Part shown: piece after piece, positions 21,001 through 34,800 of the stretch
Numbering within the stretch: the first letter of the stretch is position 1
Layout: the number at the start of each line of letters is the position of its first letter
DNA from: Tranzscheliella williamsii
Lineage: Eukaryota > Basidiomycota > Ustilaginomycetes > Ustilaginales > Ustilaginaceae
Direction: 5' to 3'
Assembly: GCA_023212725.1 (NCBI GenBank)
Contig: JALBYF010000033.1
Coordinates: 1-64,000 of the forward strand
DNA length: 64,000 bases
Notes under the pieces: generated by a model
What the model was told of the DNA's origin: nothing
What the model saw: only the letters and a program-made list of their open reading frames with translations
The model's database searches: none
Made by a program: the position numbers and the translations under genes

Positions 21001-24000
21001 CGCTGCAGTATACCTTGCAGCTCTAAGGGAGCCAGATTGATGATGGCGGAAAGATATTCGCGGGATTCCGTAAGGAACTGGGTGAGGATCTCGTTCCTCT
21101 GGCTGTATGAGTCTGAAAGGTCAAAGGAAATATTGGCCCGCTCGGAATGGAAGTGATAGACAGGGGAAAATTCGTCCCTAAACTCCGACTCGCAACCTTC
21201 TCTGAGCAGCGTCAGAATTTCGAGCATTGTCACAACAACGTCCTGGTCGCAAAGAAGGGATGGCAGCGCATAAACGAGCTTGTTAAGGATGCTCTGCGAG
21301 ACCTGTCGCACCTTGGAAATACGATGACAGCAACCAAGCATGAGATTCTTGACTTCTGAGGAGACGCGGGGATCAAGCGAATGCTTGTTCACTTGTGTGC
21401 CCAAGTCGAGGATGAAGAACTCGATCACCTTATCGGCAATGGCTTGCATCGCACCGACAAGGGAGCTGCTGTTAAGACCCTCATTGGTGAAGTACCACAA
21501 GACCATCGATGGGCGTCCCATCCTGCTTCTAAGGCACTCGAGGTCGTATATGGTGGAAAGAAAAGTGACCTGAGCATAGCTGAAAGATCGAATCTCTGAA
21601 GCGTGAGATGGAATAACAGAGCTGAGAGCTTTTCGCTGAGAGTCCAGCGTTACGTGCGAAAACTCGCGCTTGAGCACAGAGTTGTACTCCAGGTCACTCT
21701 CTAAGTAGTTGTGAGCTGTCTCTGGAACTAGCGTTGGTGTTTTGAGCGAGATCAAACTCAGCGACTTGCCAACAATCTCCGCCTGGACAGCAGCAGCCGA
21801 TGCAGAAGAGCGTGTGCTGCCGTCGCCGTCAGCGACTAGTAGATCGCGGATGCTGGAAGGGGAAGCGAAACCAAACATGACGGAAAGCAGCCACATGTTC
21901 CGGAAGAGTGACACCATTTCAATTGTTGAATCCAGTTGAGGATGAATGTCTTCGTGTTCCAAAACAGCCGAGATAGCCGGCAACAACATAGCAAGGTCTG
22001 TGTTGAGCTCTGCAAGCTCTTCTGCACTGCTTTTGCCCGAAGCTGCTACAGCCTGCAGCTGGGTACCTTTTTCCGCAAACAATTGGAGAAGCTCGATCAA
22101 AAAAATCTCTTTGCGTCCACCGGCAGTCTCAGCATCTTCGCCGGCAGCTGTTGAATCTCGCTCGTCCTTTTCATCGAGTCTTCCGAGGCCGCGGGCAAGC
22201 TTTAGGTGAGCCGCCTGAACAGCGACGGCAGCCCTACGGTTAGCACCGCCGGTCAGCGCGCTCCGTGAAACAGAGGAGAGCGCTTTGACAACGTCCACAT
22301 AAGCATCTCTTGGACCTGCCAAAGCGAGAGGGATAAGGCTGTCCAATATGGCAGCCTCCGTAAGAGAATCGGCATTGCGAAGACGCTGCAAAAGCATCGA
22401 AACGGTGAGCGCTGTGATATCCGGTTTCCCAATCTCGAGGGCAAGACGCGAGATGACGGTTATTGTGCTGTGATTGATTAGTCTTCTCTGCTCATCAGAT
22501 CGGATGCCAATATTGGGCTGGGTGCCGGAGTACTGTATACCGTTAATATGGTCGCGGGCTGTGACAGCGCGAGAGGCGCCACTGCGGACAGAAACTCCAC
22601 TACCGGCAACGCCTCCAATGCTGGGGCCGCCAGTGGTACCATCACGACCAAGGTAGTTAAGCAGGTTGTACATTGTTGAAACCACGAGATCGTGACCAGG
22701 CGCAATCGTAACGCAAGTCGTGAGGCATCGAGCTGCTGAGATAAGTGTGCGCGGAATTGCAGCAGACTGACCCTGTTCGAATATGGGTAGAGGCGATGTT
22801 ACGAAGTGTCGTAGAACTCGAGTCATGGGCAGTGCGAGCGAGTTGACGTTGCGTACTAGAACACCGACGCTCTTTAAAGCAGCACCTTGCACCGTTACAT
22901 CGATGAGAGGGGCAGCGTCGCTGAGCAAAGATCGAACACGGACAAAGACACTGCTGTCAATGTTTGTGCCATTTGCAAGATAACGAGAGACGGAGCAAAG
23001 AGCAGAAAGCTTGAGAGTCTCTGCGAGGATTTCTGGCGTATAAAGATCTGCGAAGACTGGAGTACTCCTTGCGCCTTCGCTCTCCAGGAACCGCTGGGCG
23101 TCACGGAAGGCACTGTTACTGGCATGCAAGACAGAATACAGAAGTTCATCCACATCTCGTAGCGTTTTCACTTGGATTTGACCAGCCTCAAAGTCTCCAA
23201 AAGCAGCTGAGGAGTCTTTAGCCGTATCAAATAAGGGAATAGCACCCAAGATGCGCGAAGTGCTCTTTGTCGGCTGCTCTTCAGCTGCACTTATTCCGTT
23301 GGCATGGCTATCTTGATTCTGAGTGGATGCGGAGCCTTGAAGATCAGCCATGATGGGGAATCGGAATAATGACGTCCAAGCCCGTCGTGACGCAACAGAT
23401 TCTCGAAGAGCTCGATTGCGGCCGTGCTCATCGGTATGCTCCCAGTGACCCACATCCAAGTCGAATCGGTCGGCTTGAGAAGGACGACTGGGGTCGATGC
23501 GATCGAGGTCCAGACCGAGTTTCTGAAAATCGGAGAAGTCCTTGATAGGAGGCCGAGCGCCAACAGCAAGAGCCTGAGCAAGGGCTGATCCTAGCATCTG
23601 TACGGTGGCAAGTTGAACAGAGTAGCCAGATAAGGGGCATCCAGCGACTCTGTAGCGTGCCAGGAAAGAAAGACGGAAGTCACTATCGTCCTGAGCGGCG
23701 GGATCGTCATCGCTGAAGACGAAGCCGCCCTCAATGCCTACGAGATCGGTATCCTCGTCTTCGTCACCAGAGAAAAATGTGTCGATGCTCTCATCGGATC
23801 GATCATCGCTAGATCTTACAGTGCCAACTTTTGAAACTCGTCTGGTAGCACGCCCGGCCTGAAGACGTACATCCTGCTGGTCGGATAGGAGAAGAAGGAC
23901 CTCGTTGAGCCTTCGAACAGTTTGGTTGGAATTGATAAGATGATTTACTAGCGAGGCAAATCGAGCAAACTCATTGACCCTCCAGTCAAAAGCAGTGGAA

Positions 24001-24648
24001 GAGAGAGCTCTGCTGAGGCCATTAAAAAGAGGTACGATTCTGACCACAATAATATGTGCGTCTCCAGAGGCAGCGCCAAGAGCGGTAGAAAGCTTGGAGG
24101 CCAAATCAAGGATGGCATCCATGCAACGGACCCTGTGGTGGGGAGCGTTTTTAGAAATTTGCAGGAAGCTAGAGACAAGAGCAAAAGCAAGTTGGTCGGG
24201 CAGCGGAAAGTCATTCCAGCTCATGTCCTGACCGAAGTCGATTGCGACCAGATCTTTGATGAGAACCTCTAGGTCTTCGATGACCGGAAGTAGATGTTCA
24301 TCATTTCTAACGTCTGTCGTGTGGGCGGTGGATTGAGAGGCAGAGGAGATAGAAGACGCGAACAAGGCCAGACTGATTTGAGTTCTGGTGGCTGGGGCAG
24401 ACTGTGGGAGGACAAAGAAGGTTCTTGTGGTGTCACCAACGGCAAAGAAAGAGCTGAGTGATAGAAGCGGTTGAGGGACATACCAGATGAAGTTTGGTAC
24501 CCGTAGTAACTTTGCTAGACGTGGCGGACTGAGCGAAGACAGATCGGACACGGGACCGTGCCGAGGGGATGTTCTCGATGTCGCTGGCGAGGTTGATGGC
24601 CAGCTCATCTAGGATGAGCTGGTGGGTAGGCAGGTCAAGGCTATCCAT
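18033..24648 (-). CDS. STT4: Phosphatidylinositol 4-kinase alpha, Stt4
   Basis: Makes PI4P at the plasma membrane. Two exons, 24648-24484 and 24401-18033, with an 82-nt intron (GTATGT...CACAG); 2177 aa. The first exon (MDSLDLPTHQLILDELAINL...) is preferred because the long frame can also be opened at ATG 24608, but that frame runs through intron sequence. The N-terminal three quarters is helical-repeat sequence typical of PI4K alpha. The accessory (PIK) helical domain precedes the kinase domain in the last 280 residues: DDCRQDALALQIIAMFKNVF, the catalytic loop IRDRHNGNIMI (near residue 2028), DFGFLFDIGPGG (near 2044) and the C-terminal tail. Length and domain order are normal for the family (yeast Stt4 is about 1900). 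Large unstructured acidic stretches lie near residues 260-300. The kinase class is certain; alpha rather than beta follows from size and the helical N-terminus. Confidence 0.95.
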
Positions 24649-25251
24649 CTCGACGACAACTGCTTAAATAAATAAAGTCCTCTGTCGATGACTTGCCCGT
24701 TTGATGGTCGAGTGTCGAAGTATCAGTATAGCAAGAAGTGTAGTTGAAAGAAAAGAGGCGAGGCTTGGACTGCAGGTGAGGAGATCAAGGCCATGTAGAC
24801 TAGTCAGGAGGAAGCGAGCTGGAGAGGCAAGGATGCCATTCGTGATTGGGTCTCGCACGTTATGCACTCATGACTGCACTAAGCGCCATAACTTTAGCAC
24901 TCAACTAATAAATCTCGAGACGCCAAAGAAGTGTGGGGCAAGTACTTTAGTACAAAAATCCGTACTTCCTTGCAGCTATTCACAATCGTACGCACAAGCC
25001 AATGTACAAAACAGTCTAACATTACCAGTCTTCGCTGCAGATCCACATCGATAGTCAGTAACGCCTCGAAATAGTTTGAGTCATTGTGAACCTCTTGCGC
25101 ATCTTGGGTTGCATATGGATATGAAGACCCCTACGTGATCAAACGTCTTTCGACGGAGACATCTTGCGAGCGCAAGGATTCAGTGTACATGTGTTTCGAG
25201 AAGCAGCTCACAAAGTGAACAGGGCACGGCAGAAGTCAAGGACAACTTCTT
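24649..25251. other. Intergenic spacer
   Basis: Stt4 promoter region and Ypt6 3' flank. No feature recognised. Confidence 0.5.
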
Positions 25252-26426
<1,175 letters not shown>

Positions 26427-27575
26427 TTTGAGAGAGGTTCGCGGCTGTTTGTGCGCTTGGTCGAATGTAACGAGGGGTGTATTCCAGGCGCAACTTTACA
26501 GGCGCAGTCGACAAGTATCTTGAGGTGTCCTCTCCCGAAGCAAGAGCTGTAGTCAATGCAAGTATCGTTAGGCAGCGAAGCCAAGTTCGCAGACCGAGTG
26601 TCCCGTCTAACGCGGCGATGCTGGATGCGTTCTGCAAAGTCCTAGGCAGAAGTGGGCTGTGCGCTGAGCACTAAGAGCGGAGGCGTAAGTGGTGACAAGC
26701 GAAGATACGGGAACTGCGAAGCTGGGATATGAGGTTGCAGTAATCAGAAAGAAGGGCACCGATTATGATAGTCGTCGTGGTTCCACAACGAGAGCGTAGC
26801 GAATTGGTCCAACATGCGGTATCCTGTGCAAGGGTAACAGCTCATCACTCCCCTTGCCCTCGGCGCTTCTCGTACGGGTCTAAGTCCCGCACTAGCCACG
26901 CGCATCGCGTTACGTATGTAGGCAATTTGGTGCAGATCAATCACCTTACATGTGGTTAGTAACGCGTTCTCCAGTCAGGTATGCCTGGAGGCCGGGCGGT
27001 GATGTGCTTGCATAGCCGCGCCCCACGGATCTCTTCATCCCCATCCACTTCCAACCCGTGAGGGTCATACAGACCGTTCGTTGGGCGGTGGCTGTAAGAC
27101 CGTTACGGTTTGGTGATGCACCTTCTCACCCATTCTGATCTTCACAGACACAGGGGGCGAGCCAAGGGGTGTGAAAAGGAATACCGTCAAAGTCAAAGAT
27201 TGTATTACAATCTATATACCTTAATTATGCGTCGTATGCATCGACTATTTAGCCAGCATATTTGGGTCGATAGGCACCTTCACATACTTGATACCGTACT
27301 GAGTGCGGTTGCACACGGCTACAGCAGCGTCATCAGCTGAGCAATCAACAATTGCAAGGGTCAATTAGAAGGTTATAACGACGTCGTCTTGAACGAGACT
27401 AAGTACGAGGGGCGCTAGACAGCAAGTTTGCAAGTATGCTGAGCTCACAAATGAGAACATATAAGACCGATGGAGAACATAAAGGGAAGAAGTTTAAGGG
27501 AGGAGACCAGAGGCGTGCTGACTTCATGCAGAGCGTGGACAGGTATGTTTGCAACAAGCAGATGGTAGGTAGATA
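26427..27575. other. Intergenic 1.1 kb
   Basis: Ypt6 promoter and fungalysin 3' flank. I looked for tRNA-like B boxes and reading frames and found nothing convincing. Confidence 0.5.
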
Positions 27576-30566
27576 TCAGTGGTTGACGTCTTGTTCGGGA
27601 ACGTCCGATTTACAGTCCTTGGGCACAGCAAAGCCGTCGCTTCGCTTTCCTCCTCCCCATGGTGTTCGCCCAATGACGCTCGCATCCGTCCCCAAACCGC
27701 GTTTGGCAAACGCTGTCCAAAGCAAGCATTTGTTTTGGCCTCCAGTCAGATGCCTGTCGGCCTGGATGATGGCATCTCGTGCATCGAAAAAGCTGGGCCG
27801 GCAAGGTTGCAGCTTCATCCCATCTAAAATCAACTGTACCAAGAGAGAATTTCCATGGCGCGGTACTCGCCGCTTACTGATGCGACCTCTTCCAAGCTGA
27901 GCCAACTCCTCGCGGCTTAGGAAAAAGCCGGTTTGTTCATCGTCTGTAGCGTTGAGCGACGGTGGGAAAAGCCTCGTCGTAAAGCCGTGCTTCAGTACAA
28001 GAGATTCTTCGAGCTCGTTAAGCATGGTGGCCCACACCTCACCAATTGCATGAACACCCCAGTATCCGGCCCTGTCGAGGTAACTATACGTCTCCGGGTT
28101 GATCGTCTTGTTGGTAGAGTACGGATAATTACGAATACCCTTGGCGCGATTCGATGCCCATGAACCCATGGGCCAGTCATGAGGAGCAGCGCCGGTTCTT
28201 CGGATGATGGACGCGATGGCGTCACCCCAGCCTTCGCCCATTCCACCCGACTCGCCCCAACCAAGACATCCACTGTTGGCCGGGCCGCCTGTTAGCCGTG
28301 TAGAGAGGCCGTGACTGTATTCATGGATAACAATGCCCGCCTCGAAGTCACCGTCTCGGAAAGGAGTCGATTGGTCCCAGACGTACATTCGCATCCTTCC
28401 CCGCTGCCCATCTGGAGGCGTCATGAAGTCGGCATTGTCGGTACCAGCGCCGTCCTGTGCGAAGGCGATGACACCATCATTGCCCTCGCCGCCACGACCG
28501 AAGTTGTGTTCTTGGAAATTGCCAGACACTTCGTCGAAACCATATGCGTAGAGCAAATCATGAAACTCGTTGATGGTAACGAAGAGCTGGACAATGGCAG
28601 CAGCAGCATATTTGACGGGATCGAGTTGGGCGTGCTTCTTTTCCGACTTTCGCCACTTGTACGGATAGGCGAACATCATGTCCGTCGTGTTATCTGCGTC
28701 TAGCTGACCTTGCGGGCGGTGGATTCTCTCCGACTTCCACTCGCCGTTGCCGGATGGATCGGCTTGAGCGAACACGTTGTTTCCTCTGGTATCTTTGTAG
28801 AACGTGAAATTGGCCACAACGTCTCGAGCGACACCATCATCAAGAGGCAAAAAAGGGCATTGTTTCCCAGGTACTGTATGCCATCCAACAGGACTAGCAT
28901 CAATGTACTTTTCTCCTGCCTCATTAGACCGTCTCCCCTCGGTAGGATCATTGAGACCCCACTTGAAGACACGGTAGATGGGTTCGTGACCTATGGCAGA
29001 TGAGTCAGAGGTAGTGCCGGGCTGCTTGGTCTCAATATCGAAAGGCTTCTGCTTTTGCTTTCCGTTACCTATAAAGACAGGGCGGCCAAGTTCGGGAATT
29101 TCGATCACAGGATCCTCAAAGCTTGGTCGCCCGAGTGGTGGGTCTTGTTGCATGTGGGGAGAACCGCTTACAAATCCGGCTGTGTTGGAGGTAGGTTCCA
29201 GCTTCCTAGGCATGCTGTGAACCCAGTCAAGAACAGTAGTGACGGTACCAGGACGAGTGGCATCAACATATGCTTCATAGACGTTGTCTTCGAGCGGAAC
29301 TTGAAATTTCCAAACAAGTTTCAAAGCGCCATCACCGTCTTGAACGTAGGCCAGTTGTGCAGGGACGGGGCCTTTGGCTGTGGGCACGTTGTGAAGGTAC
29401 TCAATCTGCTCGTGTGAAGACTGAGTGCCGGAATAAGTCTTGCCAGCATGGGGCTGCAGTTTGTGTTCGAAAGTGGTAAAAATCTGCGCGGCCTCGGTCT
29501 CCACCTGATGGGGGTCTGAGAGCTTCGTGGATAAGTCCACGTCAGGCGTGGCTTGTCGAAGAAAGTGGACAAGAGCCAATCGCGGGTCAACAATGGACTC
29601 AGGACCCTGTGCCAGATTACGTTTCTGCCTAAAATGGGATAAGGATCCGGCCAGCCTTGAGTCAAGGTTAGCACCTTTGAGGAGCGGGTCGTCAGAAGGT
29701 ACGCTGCAAAGTTCGTGCAACTCTTCCTGCAGAGGGAGGACTGCTGCAGCGTCTACGTCGGCTCTGATAGAAGGATGAGGCTTGGCCGGACCAGCCAAGC
29801 TGTCAAAGACAAATTGGTGCACGCCGCCGGACCGAAAAGCATCCTGCCGAGGCACTGCGAAGATGTCATCAACGGCAGAGTCCTCGGTAGAGGCGGTCTG
29901 AGGGTAAAAGAGCGCTTCCAACGAAGATCTCAGCTGGTCACAGCGTTGTTCGACGTCATGGTCAAGAGCGCTTCCGGACGCACTTGGGTTGGTGAAGGGT
30001 GGGGGCGCCTCGCCGTTGAAGAGGGAAGAGCCGAAAGAGAGAATCTGGCCGTCAGAAGCAATATTGAGGTTCAGGTCACCATCTGCCACCTCGAGGCCGT
30101 TGATGAGTTGTCGGATGTAGTAGTGAGAAATACCGCCAATAGGATCGGTGTAAGAATCAGGACGGACGTAGAAATCATGGCCTGACGAGGCCTTGCCGTC
30201 AACGAAGCCCAGTAGATGTTGTGCCAGCCGTACGGCGACCGAGTACGGATTCTTGGGAAATTTCTCCGCGTTGATATCACGAATAGCAAAAGCGTAAACA
30301 TGCTTGGACTCGGTCGCAAGGTCCCGTCTGGCAGGTTGTGCGGCTGCATCATCGATGTTTTGGAGAGATGCGAAGACCTTGTGCTTATGCTCGGGACCCC
30401 ATGCTAGAGACTTGCGTGCAGGATCCTGTGGGCGAAGACGAGCATCCGCTACCAACGCAGCTCCAGTCACAGTTGCGAAGGAAAGGGCGGTAAGGCTCAA
30501 CCACAAAGGCAGCAAAGCCACCAGCGCATAGAGCCGCTGTCGCCGCATCCTTTCCTGGCTGGCCAT
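27576..30566 (-). CDS. fly1: Secreted metalloprotease, fungalysin (M36)
   Basis: Zinc endopeptidase secreted outside the cell. In Ustilago maydis the fungalysin Fly1 is known to cleave a maize chitinase and to affect cell separation; equivalence here is inferred. A single exon encodes 996 aa. It has a basic start and hydrophobic signal/anchor segment (LYALVALLPLWLSLTALSF), a long propeptide with the FTP region (GGISHYYIRQLINGLEVADGDLNLNI), and the catalytic domain with zinc motif HEYSH (His748, Glu749, His752) followed by GLSTRLTGGP and GGMGEGWGD, which supplies the third ligand Glu. The C-terminal helical part follows. At 996 aa it is much longer than the usual 600-650 aa of ascomycete Mep proteins; the excess is mostly in the propeptide region. 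The divergent neighbour is Nup188, 1.3 kb away. Family certain; the gene symbol follows smut usage. Confidence 0.93.
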   Translation of the reverse strand: MASQERMRRQRLYALVALLPLWLSLTALSFATVTGAALVADARLRPQDPARKSLAWGPEHKHKVFASLQNIDDAAAQPARRDLATESKHVYAFAIRDINAEKFPKNPYSVAVRLAQHLLGFVDGKASSGHDFYVRPDSYTDPIGGISHYYIRQLINGLEVADGDLNLNIASDGQILSFGSSLFNGEAPPPFTNPSASGSALDHDVEQRCDQLRSSLEALFYPQTASTEDSAVDDIFAVPRQDAFRSGGVHQFVFDSLAGPAKPHPSIRADVDAAAVLPLQEELHELCSVPSDDPLLKGANLDSRLAGSLSHFRQKRNLAQGPESIVDPRLALVHFLRQATPDVDLSTKLSDPHQVETEAAQIFTTFEHKLQPHAGKTYSGTQSSHEQIEYLHNVPTAKGPVPAQLAYVQDGDGALKLVWKFQVPLEDNVYEAYVDATRPGTVTTVLDWVHSMPRKLEPTSNTAGFVSGSPHMQQDPPLGRPSFEDPVIEIPELGRPVFIGNGKQKQKPFDIETKQPGTTSDSSAIGHEPIYRVFKWGLNDPTEGRRSNEAGEKYIDASPVGWHTVPGKQCPFLPLDDGVARDVVANFTFYKDTRGNNVFAQADPSGNGEWKSERIHRPQGQLDADNTTDMMFAYPYKWRKSEKKHAQLDPVKYAAAAIVQLFVTINEFHDLLYAYGFDEVSGNFQEHNFGRGGEGNDGVIAFAQDGAGTDNADFMTPPDGQRGRMRMYVWDQSTPFRDGDFEAGIVIHEYSHGLSTRLTGGPANSGCLGWGESGGMGEGWGDAIASIIRRTGAAPHDWPMGSWASNRAKGIRNYPYSTNKTINPETYSYLDRAGYWGVHAIGEVWATMLNELEESLVLKHGFTTRLFPPSLNATDDEQTGFFLSREELAQLGRGRISKRRVPRHGNSLLVQLILDGMKLQPCRPSFFDARDAIIQADRHLTGGQNKCLLWTAFAKRGLGTDASVIGRTPWGGGKRSDGFAVPKDCKSDVPEQDVNH

Positions 30567-31874
30567 GTCAGTACCCTTCAGTCAGGCTAGAGACTGTGTA
30601 CGGAATCTGCAGAACAGGGTTCGATGCGGACGGGATTTCTTTGATTGGCCTGGATTCGAAAGGATACTCTCTGTCCACTACTGCGCCACCGTAAGCCGTT
30701 CGTGAAGGCGTGGGCGGAGCTGAGTGCTGAGAGGCGCGCTAAGAGACGTTTCAAATGTGCGAATGATATGAATGATAGACGAGCTGCAATGCTATGCTGC
30801 TGTAGGCCTTATGATAGAAGCTTGAGGAAGGAGGCAGACCGAGTTGGGGACAAAGGACAGAGGGACAGATCGAGGTTATAAGACAAAAGACGAGCTGCGA
30901 TAGGGTCATAGAGGACGGGTCTAGGTCTAGCTAATTTGGGGCTCGGTAAGTGGAGAGTAAGGCTTGAATGGCCGAATGCCTTGAATGAGGCTGATGCGTC
31001 AATTAACGGAGACATACTACGGCAGAGAGGGGCAGGGCATATGCAAGGGTCGAGGTCTCGCCATATACATATAGAGCTACTATTACCGCTTTTTCGTCGG
31101 GTATCCGCGCACCAAAGATAAGGGGGTGTGGGTGTGACAACCGTGTTTTGTGGGCTGGTGCACACTATAGTCCAACATGGCTGAGTCGAGCTGGTGATAC
31201 CGCTCAGTTCCAGCACGCAATCTACCGTTGTTAAGGACGGCCGGGACCAAGCAAACGCAATTTCATCCCTGTGTAGACTAACTAACAGACACCCGGCCAA
31301 TAAGGAGGAACAAAGAACGGCGCCGCTTGATCGAAACTGTCCTGTCGGACCAAGTGACAGACGGTGGTGTTGTTATGCTGGAGATGTTCAATTCGCTCGC
31401 AACTCCGACTGTGTTGCCATGATCCCCGCAAGCCTCCCTGTGCTCGGTGGATGCAGGGGTCAGCAAGCTTGGATGGATGCAAGCTGACTGTTATGTCGGA
31501 GTAGCTTGTGCAGATCGGTCCCCGATGCCAAAGATCTCAGCCCACAATCCTGGATTCTGCGCTTAATGATCCGAAAGCAAACTACACGCGTAGCTTCCCT
31601 TCATCGAAGCCGCCTAAGAAAAAGAGTGTGAGTGGGAATCTGGAAGGCTCGATCTGTTATTCGACTGGCGTCGTGTTCACAGTTCCTTCGCATCATTGTT
31701 CATACCGCTTCTCCATCCGTTGTCACCTTTTACCAACGGAGGGGCCTGCGGAACAAAGGTCAAACTCGATCGCCTTTCGGGCAGTGCTCATGGTCTTTTC
31801 GTATGCATCTACGTGATCCAGTGTCCGACTCAAACGCCTCACTGCACGACGTCTTTTTATAGCCGTGCGGCAAC
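30567..31874. other. Divergent intergenic region, fungalysin / Nup188
   Basis: Shared upstream region of 1.3 kb. A 160-codon minus-strand frame at 30809-31300 has no recognisable protein character. No RNA gene seen. Confidence 0.5.
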
Positions 31875-34800
31875 ATGGTCGAGCCGAGCAGCGTCACTTC
31901 ACCTTCACATACCAAGGCTGTCCAGAATGTCACCGGGTCTGCGTCTTCCGCGGGATCGAACATGTTCGTCTCCTTCCGCGATATCTTCGAGCATTTGGAG
32001 CTGTCGCGGCAACAGTTCAGTTCGGACGAGATCCAGTCACTTCTCACTCATCGCAAGGAGAAACTCAAGAGCTGCTTCCAACCGTTCCCACCCGCCTCGG
32101 AACAACTCGACACAGATGCCTTTACCCCACCCAAGACATTGAAGCTTGCAGATGGCCTTGCACAGCCGCTCACCGACGAGCAACAGCGACTCTGCCGCGA
32201 CATTGTTCAAACGTATGGTCTTAGCATCGAGGATGCTTTCATTCAATTAAAGACATTCCTTCTCAGCGAAAGCAAGGACAATGGCATTTCACTACCCTCA
32301 ACATCCAGAATCTCTTCCGCTACAACTCCCGTCAAAGTCGCATATTCGAAGCGCAGGGGTACTAATTCCAGACCCTTAACGACGTCACAGCATGGCCAAG
32401 CTCAAACCTTCAACGAACTTCTCGATAGTTTCAACGTCTTTTACTTCGAAGAACGCATGTACTTGCTCAGAACCATCTCTAGCCTCATTCGCATCACCGA
32501 GGATTCGCAGCATCGGTACTTCACCCTCGCCCAAACCACTCTGGCCCTGTTCGTCGATGAAGCCTTCGCAAACCAGTGTCTAAAGCGTTTCCAGGATCTC
32601 GTTCATCTACCCTTGCCGGACTCAATCAGGAGGCAGCCCAGATATTCTACGCTGTGGGCCAAGCAGATTCTTAGAGAGCAATTTGGCGTCCTCGAAATTT
32701 TCTTTCTCCTCTTCTACGGTAGACTCTCACCATCGCCTGCCTCGGTATTGAACTTTTTGCGCACAGTACAACAAACAGAAGTGGGCCGTCGGCAAGCAAA
32801 CCTCGGGTTCTTCGACGATGAGGCCTCTGAAACGATGACCTGTATCAGCCATCTGCTGATACTGATCGGCATTGAACTCCTCAATCTAGAGGAAGTTATG
32901 GATGGCCTGGATCTTTCAACATTGCCGGACTTGTCCATCTTGCAGGACGCGTCAAGTCTCGAAGAGGCTTTGAACCTCCTTGAAAACACAGGGGTGGATG
33001 CCATGCAATCCCCCATCCTGCTGGCTTGGTCGCTGGTGCTACATCGTCTGGATGACGCCCTTTTCTTCCTAAATGAACAAGCAGATGCAGATGTGCCCTA
33101 TCCACTTTCACAACGGTTTGCTCAATTATCCGACGTTGTACGCACTGAGGACGCAGGCCCGCGCGTATGGAGAAGAGTTGCACAAGCCGCTTTCGCCCCC
33201 GAGATGCATCTCTTCGAAACGATGATGTCGATTCTTGCCTCACCTCTGCTCACAAGCAGCAACGGAGCTAGCACTCCTGCCATTGCTGGACCATCGGCGC
33301 TAGCGTACCGCGCAGTCTTCAAGGGACTCCTGCTGAGTATCACCGAGCTTGTCAGACCAGAATACTTGCCAGATTTCGATGCACTAGTTGGTCTTTGGGA
33401 AGCCACCTTTGGATCAGGCATTGCTCTGCAGCTTAGTCCGATGGCTATTGAGGGTGTCGCAGCACTGTGTGACCAATTCTGGCAGATAGATAGCCGATAC
33501 GAATCCAGGTGCGCAACGCTTGACACGGCTAGACGAAGATGGCCCGTTAGTTTCCGGCCTCTTGTCCGTCTGACAAAGGCTCTCTCTGGTCATGCCAGGG
33601 TCGACGCCCTTACTGCCTGGCCATCTTTACTGAACGGCACGCCACGATCGGAAGCCGAAGAGCGAGCTGGTTCCGCCGTCTTCGAGTTTCTTGCAAACCT
33701 TGCCACCTTTGCGCAAGTGCTACCCATTGGAGCAAACGCACCTGGAGCGCCATTCGAGACAATGGAAGGTGGCGATTACACCTCCGTTACTTATCGAATA
33801 GTGCGACCAGTCCGTATCCCTGGGACACAAGTCCGCCTCGCCCCTGGCACGACCGGGTCAACCATTTCCGAGCTCGGTAAATCTCCTGTCATTGTTGTCT
33901 GGAGCCCCATACAACCCACCAGCGCTTGGAAGCTTATGCGTGATGTGCTCTCCTCTTTCCCACCCCCCTTGCCCGGACAAGCGGACACTGGCGCTGATGC
34001 TAAAGTCTTCGAAGATGATCAAACGGTCCTCGATTTCGAACGCTTGGCCCCTGCTGAGTCAACGGCAGCTTGGGAAGAAGTCGCCTCAGAAATTCTTGAC
34101 TTGTTCACCAGCCTAATATCAACAAGTCCAAAGCTAGCCTGGACCGTCTTGGCTCATCTCGAGGGTCGAGATATCGTTATCGACGATTCCTCACTGGATC
34201 TTGAGCCCGATGACCTCGAACGAATGCAGCAGGAAAAGCAAGAGCTGGCGCGAGCCAAGAATCTGTCCGTTATTTCTCTGAGCTTGCTTTCACATGCTCT
34301 CTTTGCCTCGCCTATCAACTCCAAGATGGTACAATCTGCAAATAGACTTCTTTCCGTGCTGCTTCCTTACGAGTCAGAGGCAATTTGGCAGGAGCTTCGT
34401 TCGTCCAATATTCTGCTTGGTAGCCCAGGCGCTTTGCCCTACCTCTCTCAGGGTCATGGCGATTCTACAAGTAACCCTGTCTCATCTACGCTGCTGGCAC
34501 ACGAAGTCTCCCGCGCCTCGTACGGCGGCCTGCTCTCCATGCTTGACCTACACATCGTGCTTTTCCGCGATCTGCAGCGATCCTATTCGACATGGTCCAA
34601 CGAGATCTTAACGATGAGAGTAGAAGTGTTACTTCGATCGCTCAGCTGGGTCTTCGAAAGCGTTTGGCCGGAATTTCAGGGCTGGAGATATAAACAGCAA
34701 GCGGATCGACTAGAGATCGGGCGAAAGTGCACCACACTTCTGGAGATTGTCCTTTCGGAACAAAGTTGGCAACTTGCACAGACCCCTCAGCGGGATTTTG

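Noticed and set aside
24608..24648. ATG 24608 as the Stt4 start
   Set aside because: It opens the long frame only by reading through an 82-nt intron; ATG 24648 with the intron removed gives a sensible N-terminus.
26870..26900. B-box-like sequence GGGTCTAAGTCCC as a tRNA hint
   Set aside because: No acceptor stem or anticodon arm could be folded around it; no tRNA gene was found anywhere in the window.
30809..31300. 160-codon minus-strand frame between fungalysin and Nup188
   Set aside because: No recognisable domain or biased codon use; probably part of the promoter region.
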